DNA from: Cochliopodium minus
Taxonomy: Eukaryota > Discosea > Himatismenida > Cochliopodiidae
Assembly (NCBI GenBank): GCA_024220525.1
Contig: JAMYWO010000019.1
Span: forward strand, 184,953 to 239,446
Length of the DNA: 54,494 nucleotides
Reading direction: 5' to 3'
This document shows positions 23,978 through 34,600 of this stretch, in pieces. The position numbers and the translations under genes were made by a program. The notes below the pieces were generated by a model that was not told the origin of the DNA, made no database searches, and saw only the letters and a list, made by a program, of their open reading frames with translations. Each line of letters starts with the position of its first letter. Position 1 is the first letter of the stretch.

Positions 23978-25008
23978 ATGGTTATTTTTACTACTGAACA
24001 AAATTTAATCCTTGATTCGATAATTTATGTGGCATCAAGTTTATCAATTGTGATGATAATTACCTTTTTTTTTCTCATGATTAAACATAAAAGCTACACA
24101 AAGCAAACTTCTCCTGTAATATTTCTCATCCTTTGTGATTTTTTTGGGGAAATCTTTCTGATTTTGGGTAAATTGAAAAAAAAAGTTAAAATTATTTAAG
24201 TTTTACTCCAAAAAGGCAAGGCATTGGAGCATCAAGAAGAGAATCATAAGGCAATTTTAAAAATGATATTTTTTGAAATTATTCATAACATTTTATTCAT
24301 CATTTTTACAGCTGATTTGTAAAATAATTGGATTTTTCATTCAATTTTTCATTCTCAGCAGTGTATTATGGTCTGGATACATAGGTTTTAATTTAAATAT
24401 TAATTCTTTTTATCTCAACTTTGTCAAAAGGATTAACTTTCTTAAGGTTTGCCAAGAGTAAAACAGGTAGAAGTGAACTATCAAATAATGAACTATTAGT
24501 TGTCCATTTCTTAATTTGGGTTCCTTGTTTAACCATCTCTGTAATTTGTGTTTCCACAGACATGTTTGGAGAGTTAATCTTGTGGTGTTGGATAAACAAC
24601 TCTTTATTCCAATTTTTGTTTTTCTACTTAATTTTAATCCTAGTTCTTTGCCTTAATTTCATTTTTTTAATTTATGGAGTTATAAAAGTCAGGCAAAGAG
24701 AAAGAAATTTTACATTTCATGATGAAAATTCAATTTTGATTAATTCTGTAGATTTCAATTCATCAGAAACACATGTTAAACACAGGCCAAACAGAATAAT
24801 GATTTTATTTGCATTTCTCATTGTCTTTAATTTTGTATCTTGGTTCTTTGCAGTAATTAACAGAGGTCATCTCTTTTTTCACAAAGGTGACGACATTTTT
24901 GTTCTCTACGCTCTTCACAGTTGTTTTGCTTGTCTCTCTGGCTTTTTTAGTTCCGCCATTTATACCACCTACCATTGGTTTGTGATAATCAGAAGGCAAG
25001 AATTGTAA
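23978..25008 (+). CDS. cAMP-receptor-like seven-transmembrane GPCR
   Basis: Proposed exons 23978-24167, 24215-24249, 24312-24384 and 24431-25008, 291 residues. Seven hydrophobic segments can be read: residues ~12-37, 45-65, the FFIQFFILSSVLWSGYI third segment, LLVVHFLIWVPCLTISVIC, FFYLILILVLCLNFIFLIYG, RIMILFAFLIVFNFVSWFF and a last one ending SAIYTTYHWFVIIRRQ. The CKI-GF-LSSVLW pattern in TM3 is that of the Dictyostelium cAR/crl family. Exon 2 needs a GC donor (AAG then GCAATT), and the 46-bp intron 24385-24430 falls inside TM3; skipping it would shift frame. Ligand unknown. It is divergent from the ankyrin-ROCO gene (164 bp apart). Confidence 0.75.
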
Positions 25009-25162
25009 TTACAAGACTATTTTATGTTAAACAAAAACAAATAAAAATAAAAATTTTGAAACTTATTTTTTTTAACAAAAAAAAACTCACAAAGAAAAAA
25101 AAATTATTTTGTCACATTTTTAATAATACAAATTTTATTTACAAAAAGAATGATTCAACAAA

Positions 25163-26573
25163 TTAAATAATCAAAACAATCTTGGGCGGAATCACAAAAG
25201 GAATGGAAAGAACATCTTTCAGAGAAAGCAAAACATCCCTGGCATTCTCAAAAGAATGATCATCGGTCATCCGTTGAAGAATAGAAAAGAGTTGATCACC
25301 ACAAGCAAGATTGGGTTGAGAAGAACTATTTTTGTGGATGCAGAGACAAAGGGAAGCAAGGGAATAAAGATCGTTTTTGGGGGAGACGATACCTTGCTTC
25401 TGATCTTGAGAAATCAAGTACTCATAGCCCTCCTTGCCCCAAGTGCGCAAGTTGTCGTCCTTACGAAGAACGCTGCCGAAATCGATGAGAAAAAACTTTT
25501 CAAGGGGAGAAGAAGAGAAAATGATGTTGGAGGGGTTGATGTCAGAATGAACAAGATGATTGTCATGCAAAACGACGAGAGGAATGAGAACGGAAAGAAC
25601 GAGTTTCTCGAAGCGGTTCTTGAAAGAAAAGTCAAGGTCAAGCAAAAACTTCCTCTTTCCGATCCAGTCAACGAACAAAAAGGAGGGGGGGTCAGAATGG
25701 ACGTAATGGTAAAAGTAGTGAGACAAATTGGAATGGTTCTTGAAAGAGGAGGAGAGCTGAGACAAAACGGAGATTTCCCTCATGAAAAGAGTTTCGTGGT
25801 TTTTGCTCAACTTGGATTTCTTCAGAGCGCAAAAAGTTCTCGTGGAAAGATCGAAACACTTGTAGAGGAAGCCTTGCGTGGTCACCACGTCCACTTTTTT
25901 GACCAAAACGAATTTTTCGAAGAGGACGAGGGGCTGGTCGCAAAGGGTGCAGACGGGGTTTTCGATGTCCAACTTGTTTTCGTTCTCGCAGTTCTGGCAC
26001 AGCACCTTTTTGATGGCGTATCTCTGTAGATCTAGCTTGATGGACGTTTCCTTTTCTTTGGCGTACTCGAAACCGCTGTTTTGATCGATCTGTACGAACT
26101 GCAGTGATGAAAACCACTTTTCTCTGAATTTGTAGAAAACCTTTTGGAATGAAAAATAATTGTAAAATGAAAAAATAAAATAAAAAAATAAAATATAAAT
26201 ATATAAAAATATATAAAAATAAATAAAAATAAATAAAAATAAATAAAAAAATAAATAAAAAAATAAAATTGATAAATAAAATGAATAAATTAAATCAAAA
26301 TAAATAAAAATAAATTTGATAAATAAAAATAAATTTGAAAAATAAAATGAATAAAATAAATATTTATGATTACCTCAGTAAAAATGGTGAGAATTTTTTT
26401 GGCAATCAAATAGTGGGTTTTGGTGATCACGGGAAGGGTGTTGATGACTCTTATAGAGATGACGTGTTTATGAGAGGAGTTGGAACGGTAGCTGTTCAAG
26501 AGCGAAGAAGACTTTTCATCCAAGTTGATGCACCAATTTTCAAAGCTTATTTTGTAAGATGTTTTGAAGATCA
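25163..26573 (-). CDS. 5'-incomplete ROCO-like zinc-ribbon kinase
   Basis: Two exons are supported: 26573-26374 and 26140-25163. The upstream exon begins at an acceptor and has no start codon, so the 5' part is missing beyond the repeat tract and N at 26801. The first ~130 residues resemble the end of a COR domain (HKHVISIRVINTLPV, FYKFREKWFSSLQF); then a zinc ribbon CQNC...CTLC (same position as in the ankyrin-ROCO gene), then a kinase domain: FCALKKSKL lysine, LFVDWIG hinge, catalytic loop HSDINPSNIIF, IDFGSV. The P-loop lacks a clear GxGxxG and the loop Lys is Asn, so activity is doubtful. I infer a truncated second ROCO kinase; a plain zinc-ribbon kinase is the alternative. This 3' exon is noticeably more G+C rich than its surroundings. 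Confidence 0.7.
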
Positions 26574-27028
26574 CTTTTTATTTAAAAAGAATAATTAAGA
26601 TTAAGAAATTTAAACTTTATTAAACTTTAAAAAAAAAATGATAGTACACCTTTTGAAGAAATGAAAAAAAAATAAAAAGAATAAAAAAATAAAAAGAATA
26701 AAAATTAATGACAATAAAAATAAAAATAAAAAAAATGAAAATAAAAAAAATAAAAAAAATAAAAATAAAAAAAATAAAAAAAATAAAAAAAATAAAAAAA
26801 NAATTTTTAATTTTTAATTTTTAATTTTTAATTTTTAATTTTTAATTTTTAATTTTTAATTTTTAATTTTTAATTTTTGCCTATTTCTATTTTTTTATAA
26901 TTTGATTTTATTTAAAGTTATTTTTTCTTGAAAATCTTTTAATGTTTCCTCAATATTCTTATTCAATTAAAAGTTATTTTTATTTGTTATTTTAAATATT
27001 TTCATTTATTTATTTTTTTTTGATGTAG
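26574..27028. repeat. Simple-repeat tract containing an N, between two 5'-truncated genes
   Basis: About 26640-26800 is AAATA/AAAAAAAT-type repeat; position 26801 is the only ambiguous base in the window; 26803-26878 is a TTTTTAA heptamer array. The rest is A/T rich with no open frame. Both flanking genes (ROCO-like kinase leftward, EXOC2 rightward) lack their 5' ends here, so real sequence is probably missing. Confidence 0.85.
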
Positions 27029-28703
27029 AAAGAAGAAAATATAGGAGATACAGCTGTGCGCATTGTGGAGTTTTTTTGCGACTCCATTCACCAGCTCGCT
27101 TTCACTTTCATCAGCAAAGAAGAAGAAGATAAAGTGCTTTCCATCAAAGACAAAATAAACAACTCAAACTACCAATTCAAATGCAACAAAATTTATTATA
27201 TGGGTAAATATTAATAAAAATAATTTTATATCAATTTTAATTAACTTTTATTTTAATTTTTTTAAATGTTATATGTAATTTAATTTTTCTATTTCATTTT
27301 TTATTGTTTTTTTTTTTCCTTATTTTTTAATTATTTTTTTATTGTAAAAAATTTTTTCTTTTTGAAAGGATCGAGAGATTTCGAATCAAAGTATACATCA
27401 CTTCCTTTCTTGTCTTCTCTCAACAACTTTTCTTCAAACTTTTCATTCATGTCATCCAACACGGGCTTCTCCACAAACACATCCGCCCCTTCTTCCTCCA
27501 ACACTGGCTCTAATTACAACAACCCAACCTTTTTAACTCCCCTCTCTTCACATTCTTCCCTTTCTCACCTCTCCAACTCTTACAATCCTTCTTTTTCAAA
27601 TTTCAAAGATTTGTTTAACAGCCAAATTTTAGCAGGTAAAAATAAATATTTTTTTTCCTATATTTATAGCCAAATTATTTAATTGTAATATTTAACAATT
27701 AAATTTTTTTTGTTTCAATTAAAGTTCATTCCTCACAAAAAAAAAATTATTTTCATTTTATTTAAATTTTCAATTTATCTTTTAACTTACTTTTTGTTAG
27801 GTATGGAAGAAATTGAAAAAGAAGTGAACAAGAATGATTGTTTCACTGAACTAACAGACACAGATAGCAAGTATCTCCTTCTCATTGGAAACCTCACCTT
27901 CACTCGCCAAATCATCAACAAATACTTTTCGAAGAACGAATCTAAAAAAGAGAAACTCACCGAAATGGTCTCCCATTTGATCCGCTTGATCAAAAAGTCT
28001 TTTATCAACAGAGTCACTCTCAATTTTCACTTGATCGTAAAAAGAGGATTGCTTGCAGCTTTGGACATTAACGAACCTTTGAATTTCGACAATGATAGTA
28101 AAAATCAAAAAAAAAAATGATCGTTAATATGTTCAATAATAATGAATATACAATTTAATTGATTATAATATAGTATCTTATGTTAAAATATAAAAATTGA
28201 TCCAAATTCAATTTCGACATATTCAAATTTTTGATTAATTATTTTCATTTTGAAAAGAGGGGTTGGGTATAAGGAACGATGATCATCACGATAACTTGGA
28301 AGAAAGTTTGGTTAGTAGCTACATTATGGAGACCCTTCACTACTTAGTTTACATTGATTCGATTGTTCGTTCCATTGTTCCTTTCCTCATTGACTCTGTA
28401 TTTTCTTCGATTGTCAAAAATCTTGTTTCTTCGTTCCTTTTGGTGGTCGAAAGACGTGTCGAAATTTTTTCCCAATCATCTTTGTTTCAGACTTTCACTG
28501 ATCTCTTTTTTGTTCAGCAAATCCTTTCAAAGTTTGATAAAGCTTCCCATTTATTCAACAATTTGTTTTCTATTTTGCCCCTCAAGTATTCCAATCCTCT
28601 TCAAACTGGTCCATTAATTGAAAATGCAAGAAAGAGGGCATTGGTACAAAAAAAGAAGACTTATTTAATGTTTTCTTGTTTTGTCAATTCTGAAGAGAAA
28701 TAA
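27029..28703 (+). CDS. exoc2: Exocyst subunit EXOC2/Sec5, 5'-incomplete
   Basis: Exons 27029-27203, 27369-27635, 27801-28097 and 28258-28703 encode the C-terminal ~395 residues; the first begins at an acceptor with no start codon. The last exon shows the Sec5 C-terminal pattern: SYIMETLHYLVYIDSIVRSIVPFLI aligned in kind with the family's conserved helix pair, followed by FQTFTDLFFVQQILSKF and a LFSILPL stretch; exon 3 has the LLLIGNLTFTRQII segment seen where Sec5 proteins have RLLIVLSNC. A Ser/Asn/Thr-rich insert (residues ~60-145 of the fragment) is lineage specific. Sec5 belongs to the octameric exocyst that tethers secretory vesicles to the plasma membrane. Full-length Sec5 is about 900 residues, so roughly half is lost at the repeat/N tract upstream. 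Confidence 0.72.
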
Positions 28704-28804
28704 AATTTTTATTTGGACTCGGTTAACAAATTTATTTGATTCAAAAAGCAAATTTTTAATATTTTATTTTTTTGAACTGATTGATATATTCATCAACAAA
28801 ATTT

Positions 28805-29264
28805 TTATTTTTCAATTCCCAAAACCTTGTCGAGTTCATCTTCTTCTTCGAGGTTTTCCAATTCATCATATCCCTTTTTTTTGAAAATAAAAATAACAAA
28901 TATTAATAATTTGGTTAATTAAATGATTCTTTACCCCGATAAATTTGTTATCAACAAAAATTTGAGGAAGATTCTTGTTACCACTGATTTGGAAGAGTCT
29001 ATCTCTTTCATTGGTATCGCTACCTGCATCAATTTCTCTGAAGGAGACCTTTAATAAAACATTTAGCTGTCACAATTCGAATTAATTTTTTTTATTATAC
29101 CCCTTTCTTTTGGAGAAGGAATTTGGTGGATTGGATATCCTTTTTGGTCTTTTGCATGGAAGTTGCCAAACTTGGAAAGAAAATTAATTAATATATTGAT
29201 CAAATAAGATCAAAATAATGATTTTTTACCTGATAAGAACAATAATTTCTTTAGAATTACTCAT
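28805..29264 (-). CDS. SH3BGRL-like thioredoxin-fold protein
   Basis: Four exons (29264-29230, 29170-29101, 29048-28935, 28873-28805) encode 95 residues. The order is that of the SH3-binding Glu-rich-like family: N-terminal strand EIIVLIRSLATSMQ in place of a CxxC redox site, helix, VSFREIDAGSDTNERDRLF, then NKNLPQIFVDNKFIGGYDEL and an acidic Glu/Asp helix. Like SH3BGRL it has the glutaredoxin fold but no active-site Cys pair, so it is unlikely to be an oxidoreductase; family roles are as small adaptor/modulator proteins. It is convergent with EXOC2. Confidence 0.85.
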
Positions 29265-29513
29265 ATTTTTTTTATTTGAAGATTAGAGAACTGAATATTT
29301 TTTTTATTTTTTTTGAAATTTATATATAAAATTTAAAATAAAATTCGTTGTTATTTTTTATTGAACTATTATAATTTTGTTTCAAAACAAAATTCTGGTA
29401 ATGACCATAATTATTGTATTTCTATTTAATGTAAATCAAATTCACAAAAGAAATTAGATTTGTTGAAAGAATAAGCTAAATTTTTGAACAAAAAAAAATT
29501 GTATATTCTTAGT

Positions 29514-29906
29514 ATGTTGGATGATTATAAAAAATTCAACAAAAAAATCCAGAATGAATTTGAATCTATGAGTGATTATATCCTTAAATCAGTTTTCAAT
29601 TTTCCGACTTCGAAAGTGAATAATGGGAAAATAAAAGCATATCAACCAGATTCAACAATTAACGATAAAGAAAAATTTATTTTGAAGAAGAATGATTTTC
29701 CATATAATATCGAAGAAAACATCTCACATTATTTGATATGGAGTCTCAAAAGTATAGATATTGATTCTTCAGAGAAAAGATATTTATTGGAATTCATCAA
29801 AAAAGAATTTAAAGATCAAGAATATGCTTATTTTCTCAATCCCACTGAATTACAGAGTATCAAAACGATATTTCATGTGCATCTGTTCATAAAAAAATTA
29901 AAGTGA
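29514..29906 (+). CDS. DUF3605-like protein
   Basis: A single exon from ATG 29514 gives 130 residues and ends in TGA. The order KAYQPDS, NDFPYNIEENISHYLIWSL and YFLNPTELQSIKTIFHVHLF resembles the DUF3605 family (small proteins mainly known from fungi and protists, with conserved Pro-Tyr and His-x-x-x-Trp motifs). No function is established. An upstream in-frame TTG codon extends the frame but the ATG is preferred. The N-terminal ~40 residues are lysine-rich and helical. Confidence 0.55.
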   Translation: MLDDYKKFNKKIQNEFESMSDYILKSVFNFPTSKVNNGKIKAYQPDSTINDKEKFILKKNDFPYNIEENISHYLIWSLKSIDIDSSEKRYLLEFIKKEFKDQEYAYFLNPTELQSIKTIFHVHLFIKKLK

Positions 29907-30112
29907 TTTCCAAAATTTAATTACTCAATTGAGGATATATATTTGATTTTTTCTGAAATTAAATTTGCTTCCCCATTAATGAAGGGTATAAACAATTTAA
30001 AACAAACCATGAGTCTATAAAAATAAAAATTTTTTTCAAGTGTAGTATTAAAAAATATAAATAATTAAAAAAATAAAAAAAAAACTCATTTTTATTTAAA
30101 TTTTTTTCATAA

Positions 30113-31109
30113 ATGCAAGCTTTGAGAAACGTAAGAAAAAAAGGGACCACAAGCACCACCACAGAAACAAAAAAGGAAGAAACAAAAACTGAAACAACCA
30201 CAACTACAACTACTGAAGGTGGAGAACAACCAAAAGAGGGAGAACTTCAATTGAAAAAAACTAGCTCAAAGGATCTTGCAATTATCAGAAGCAGAAAAGC
30301 TGGAAAAAAAAATAATCAAGGAGAAGAAAGAAATATTAGACTTCAAGGTGAATGGGGAGATTTTGAAGAGTTTCCTGGTGTTAAAGTTGAAGTAAATTTA
30401 ATCCCAAATCAAATATAAAAATTTATATATATCCCTTTTAAAAATAAAATATTCACTATTGAAGAATAATAATTTTTTATTTTTCATTCCAGTTCCCTGA
30501 TCCAAAAAACATTTCTTCATTTAATATTATTGTTTCACCAAATGAAGGTCTATGGAGTGGTGCAAAGTATACATTCAAAGTAAGAAAAATAATCTATTTA
30601 TATAAAAACTTTGAATATTACAAAATGAAAAATATTAACTCATAAATATATTAAAAATATAAAAATATTCATCAAAATATTCATTTTTAAAAAATAGTGT
30701 GATATCCCAATTGAATATCCTCATAAAGCTCCAACTGTAGAATGTTTAACTATTCCAATTTATCATCCAAACATCAATTTTGAGGGTGCTGTATGCTGTA
30801 ATTATATTTTTTTTTTTAAATCAAAGTATGATGGTTATAATGTCTTAATTTGATAATTTTATAGTGAACATTTTAAGAGAAGGATGGAAACCAACATTTG
30901 GTGTTGTAACTGTTCTTTTTGGATTGATGCATCTTTTTTCTGCACCTAATCCTTATGATCCATTGCCAAATAGAGGTACTTTACCAAAGGAAATGGAAGC
31001 TGCTGCTTTAATGCTCAAAGATGAAAAAGCTTTCAACAATTTAGTCGCACGTACTTTGAAAGGAGGATATATTAGTGAACTTCAAAAGAACTTTCCTAAA
31101 CTCATTTAA
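30113..31109 (+). CDS. ubc12: NEDD8-conjugating enzyme UBC12 (UBE2M)
   Basis: Exons 30113-30391, 30493-30579, 30698-30797 and 30865-31109, 236 residues. The UBC fold runs from about residue 90: PNEGLWSGAKYTF, IEYPHKAPTVECLT, IYHPNINFEGAVCLNILREG with the catalytic Cys at about residue 155, WKPTFGVVTVLFGLMHLF, and the C-terminal GGYISELQK. The VCLNILREGWKP and PNPYDPLPN motifs are those of UBC12, which transfers NEDD8 to cullins to activate cullin-RING ligases. The N-terminus carries a ~50-residue Thr/Lys/Glu-rich extension; UBC12 uses an N-terminal tail to bind the E1, so start choice matters, and the ATG at 30113 is the first one. The splice at the catalytic Cys-Leu codon is exact. Confidence 0.92.
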
Positions 31110-31175
31110 AATATCTGTTGTGAAGAATAAACCATTTGAATAAAAAAATTTTAATAAAACCATTTTGTATCTCAG

Positions 31176-31575
31176 AATTTCTTATTTTTATAAAGTTTTG
31201 ATTTATGGAGACCCAAAAAGGGATTCGGTGGTGGCGGTTGTCGTATTTTCAAAAGAATCCTCTTTGATTTGGGCAAGTGAAAAGATGAAAGAAATTTCAG
31301 AAATGGAAAAAAAGAATCAACTCGAGAAACTTTGTGAATCGATTGCTTTCAAAAACATGTTGAAATCTCAAATCTCACAAAAGGCAAAAGAAAAACAACT
31401 CAAACCATATGAGATTCCTTCAAATATTTTTGTGACGAGAGAAAACTTTACTATTGAGAATGGAATGTTGACAGGTACTTTGAAACTTTGCAGAGGAAAA
31501 ATAATTGAGTTTTACAAAGATAAAATTGAAGAGCTTTATGGAAAGAAATCACAAGGGAAAGAGATGACTCAAGAG
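31176..31575 (+). pseudogene. Inverted partial copy of the reductase gene
   Basis: This 400-bp segment matches, base for base without indels and at roughly 98 percent by eye, the reverse strand of 39103-39502, inside the last exon of the A-T-R reductase gene. It keeps an open frame (from GDPKRDSVVAVVVF to GKEMTQE) but has no start codon, promoter or downstream carrier and reductase domains; outside the block the two sequences are unrelated. It lies 66 bp after the UBC12 stop and ends 84 bp before the Cys-rich repeat gene. I read it as a recent, non-functional duplicate. Confidence 0.93.
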
Positions 31576-31659
31576 AACTTTTTCAAAAAAAGAATTACAA
31601 CTTTTGAAAAAAAATATTATAATCGTTTTAATAAAATTTAAAAGGATTTATTGTGTTAT

Positions 31660-34600
31660 TTATAGTCTTGTAAATTTAGGAAAGTATCCTTGAACTGTTA
31701 TTGCTTGTCCTTTAAGTTTAGGATCACACCATTTGTTATCGATTGGCTTGTTGACACAGAGTTGGTTGACACAAGAATCCTCGGTACATCCGTTGTTATC
31801 ATCACATTGAGCATTGACAACACAAGTTACACAGCAGTCAGTGTGTGAACATTTTCCTAACCAAGCAGATTTTTTATCTTTGCTCAAAAGATCGTAGTTC
31901 TTGTCAAGGAGGGTCTTATCGTTGGTACAACTTCTAACAGGGTTTTTACAAGTGAAAGATTTGTTATCTTCTCCAGGTACACAAATATCCAAGGTACAGC
32001 AAGAGTTATCAACACAACGAGGAAGATTTTTACAGAATCCGTAATCTCTCAAACATACATCACGAGTACATGGGTTCTTGTCATCGCAATCGGTGTTTGC
32101 TTTACATTTAGGAGTGTATTCACATTCTCTCTTTCCGTTTTGTCTAGATCTGCAGTATCCCCATTGGGTCTTTTTGTTTTTAGGAACACAGTCCAAGTCA
32201 GTTTCACATTCGTTATCGCAGCACTCTTTGTTCAAACCTTTAGCACAGCAAACAGTTCCAAATTTGGCTTGAGGGCAATCTTTGGAGAAGGTACATTGGT
32301 CAACAGGTTGGCATTTGCTGGTAACTGGTCCTTTAACTGCTTTACAAGATCCGAGTTTGAGATCACAAACTGCTTTTTGACAAGTATCTTCAAGTTTTTT
32401 GGAAACTCCCCAAGCAACGCAATCGAGATCTTTGTCGCAAGGTTTGACACATTTATCGCTTTGTTTAAAGGTATAAACACATCCCTTCTTTTTATCACAG
32501 GTGTCGACGGTACATTCCTTGTTATCGTTACATTGATCCTTAGTGCTGGTGTGAACACAAGTGAGTTTGTTGGTTCCTTCTTGTCTTACACACTTTGCGG
32601 TTTCACAAGCATTCTTTGGTTTACAGACCAAGTTACATTCAAGGTCGATTGGTTTACATTTTGGATTTGGATCATCTTGTAATTTGCAAGAGGTGGTTGC
32701 TTTGTCACAAACAGCAACTTTGCATTTCAAAGATGCCTTTTTGTCAGCTCCATAAGTTGCGCAATCGGAATCAATTTTGCAAGGTTGTTCGCAAGTGGAT
32801 GATTTGACAAAGGTAAAGATGCATCCTTTAACTGGATCACAAACATCAGTGGTACATGGGTTTTTGTCATCACAAACTCTAGCTTTTCTGACACAGTTAT
32901 ATTGTTTGGTGACTCCATCAACAACACAGTTTGCAGATTCGCAAGCATTGGCAGCAACACATTTCTTGATGCATTTGTTGAAGAAAGGATTACATTTTGG
33001 GTTGTTGATCAAGATTGCTTTGCAAGTTTTGGTGTTAGCATCGCAAACAGCTTCTTGGCAGTTATCAGAGAGGCTGTTAGTGGTGGACCATTCAACGCAA
33101 TCAACTTTAGATTTACAGATTGGGGTATCACATCCAGTGATAGTTTTGTCAAATTTGAATACGCAACCTTGTACTTTATCGCAAGAGTCAACAGTACATC
33201 TGTTGTTATCGTTACATACCTTTCTGCTGTATTCGCAGGTGAGCTTTTTGGTGTTGACATCAAAAGCACAGGTAGATTCTTGGCAAGCATCAGATGGTTT
33301 GCAGGTTTTTTCACAAGTCTTCTTTGTGCATTTAAATCCGTTAGGAACAGCGGTACATGCTCCATTCTTTTCGTGACAAATAGGGGTGAGGCAAGCAGTA
33401 TCAATTTTGTTGTCCAAAGCCCATTGTTTGCAGTCAAGGTTCTTCAAGCATTTTCCGTTAGGTGGGCATTGTTGAGAGACAGTATAAGTGTTTACACATT
33501 TTCCAGTTTTTTTATCGCAAGAGTCAACAGTACATGCCTTTCCATCGTCACATTTATTTACAGTACGAACACAGGAAACAGATCCATCGTTATTTTTGAC
33601 ACAGGAAGCGCTTTCACAAGGGCTGCTTGGTTTGCAGTTGATGCATTCGGATGGAGGAACACACTTGATATCTTGGCTAGGTTTAGATACACATCTTCCG
33701 AGTGTAAGATCACACTCAGCAACTCTACACTTGTCTTTAAGTCTGTGGTTAATTGCCCAGTTTTTACATCCATCATTATTTTTGCAAGGTGCATCAGCAG
33801 GGCATTTATCAGATGGGATATAGGTGTTGACACATCCAACGTTGACATCACATCTATCAACAGTGCAAGATTTTCCATCATCACAAGATTTTTGGCTATA
33901 AACACAGTTAAAGTTTCCGGTTGTATCTTTAACACATTTTGCTTTTTCACAAAGGTTTCTTGCAACACAGTTTGGACAACCAGAAGGATTACATTTTGCT
34001 TCTTTGGATTTCTTTGAAACACAAGTGAAGGTGTTAAGATCACATCTTGCAACTTGACAATCTCCGAGTTTTTGAGTAACTGCCCATTTATCACAATCAG
34101 AATGTTTAAGACACTTCTTGTTTGTGGTAGGAGTACATTCAGCATTGGAGATTGGGGTATGTAAGCATTTTCCGGTGTTAACATCACAAGTATCGAGGGT
34201 ACACTTGTTAAAATCGTTACATCTCTTTGAAACACGTTGGCATTCAAAATCACCAGAAGGTTTTAACTTGCAAGATGCGGTTTCACAAGCATTGGCTGGT
34301 CTGCAATTAAGTTGGCAATCTTCGGAAGTGATGCAATCTTTATTTTTTGGGATAGATCTGCAAGCACCGAAGGATCTGTCACAAACTGCTTTTTTACATT
34401 GTTTTGCAAGTTTCTTGGAGAATCCCCATTTGATACAATCGTCATCACGTTTACATTTACCTCCAGCTGGGCAGTTGATCTCATCAGCCTTATAGGTATT
34501 AACACATCCAAGAACTGGGTCACAAGTATCTACAGTACATGCAATTCCATCATCGCAAGATAATTTCTTGTGTTTACAAACTAACTCTCCAGTTTTATCA

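Noticed and set aside
25256-26029. A 257-codon plus-strand frame
   Set aside because: Antisense to the conserved zinc-ribbon kinase exon; no family features of its own.
29904-29906. TGA end as a sign of a variant genetic code
   Set aside because: RFC3 ends in TAG and most genes in TAA; all three behave as stops, so the standard code fits.
31165-31641. A 158-codon open frame as a separate small gene
   Set aside because: Its core is the 400-bp copied fragment of the reductase gene; no ATG in frame upstream and the ends are unrelated sequence.
32902-34017. A 371-codon plus-strand open frame and many similar ones over 32078-36784
   Set aside because: They lie antisense to the CTDC-repeat gene, share its repeat period, lack signal or family features, and follow from its Cys/Asp/Lys codon bias.
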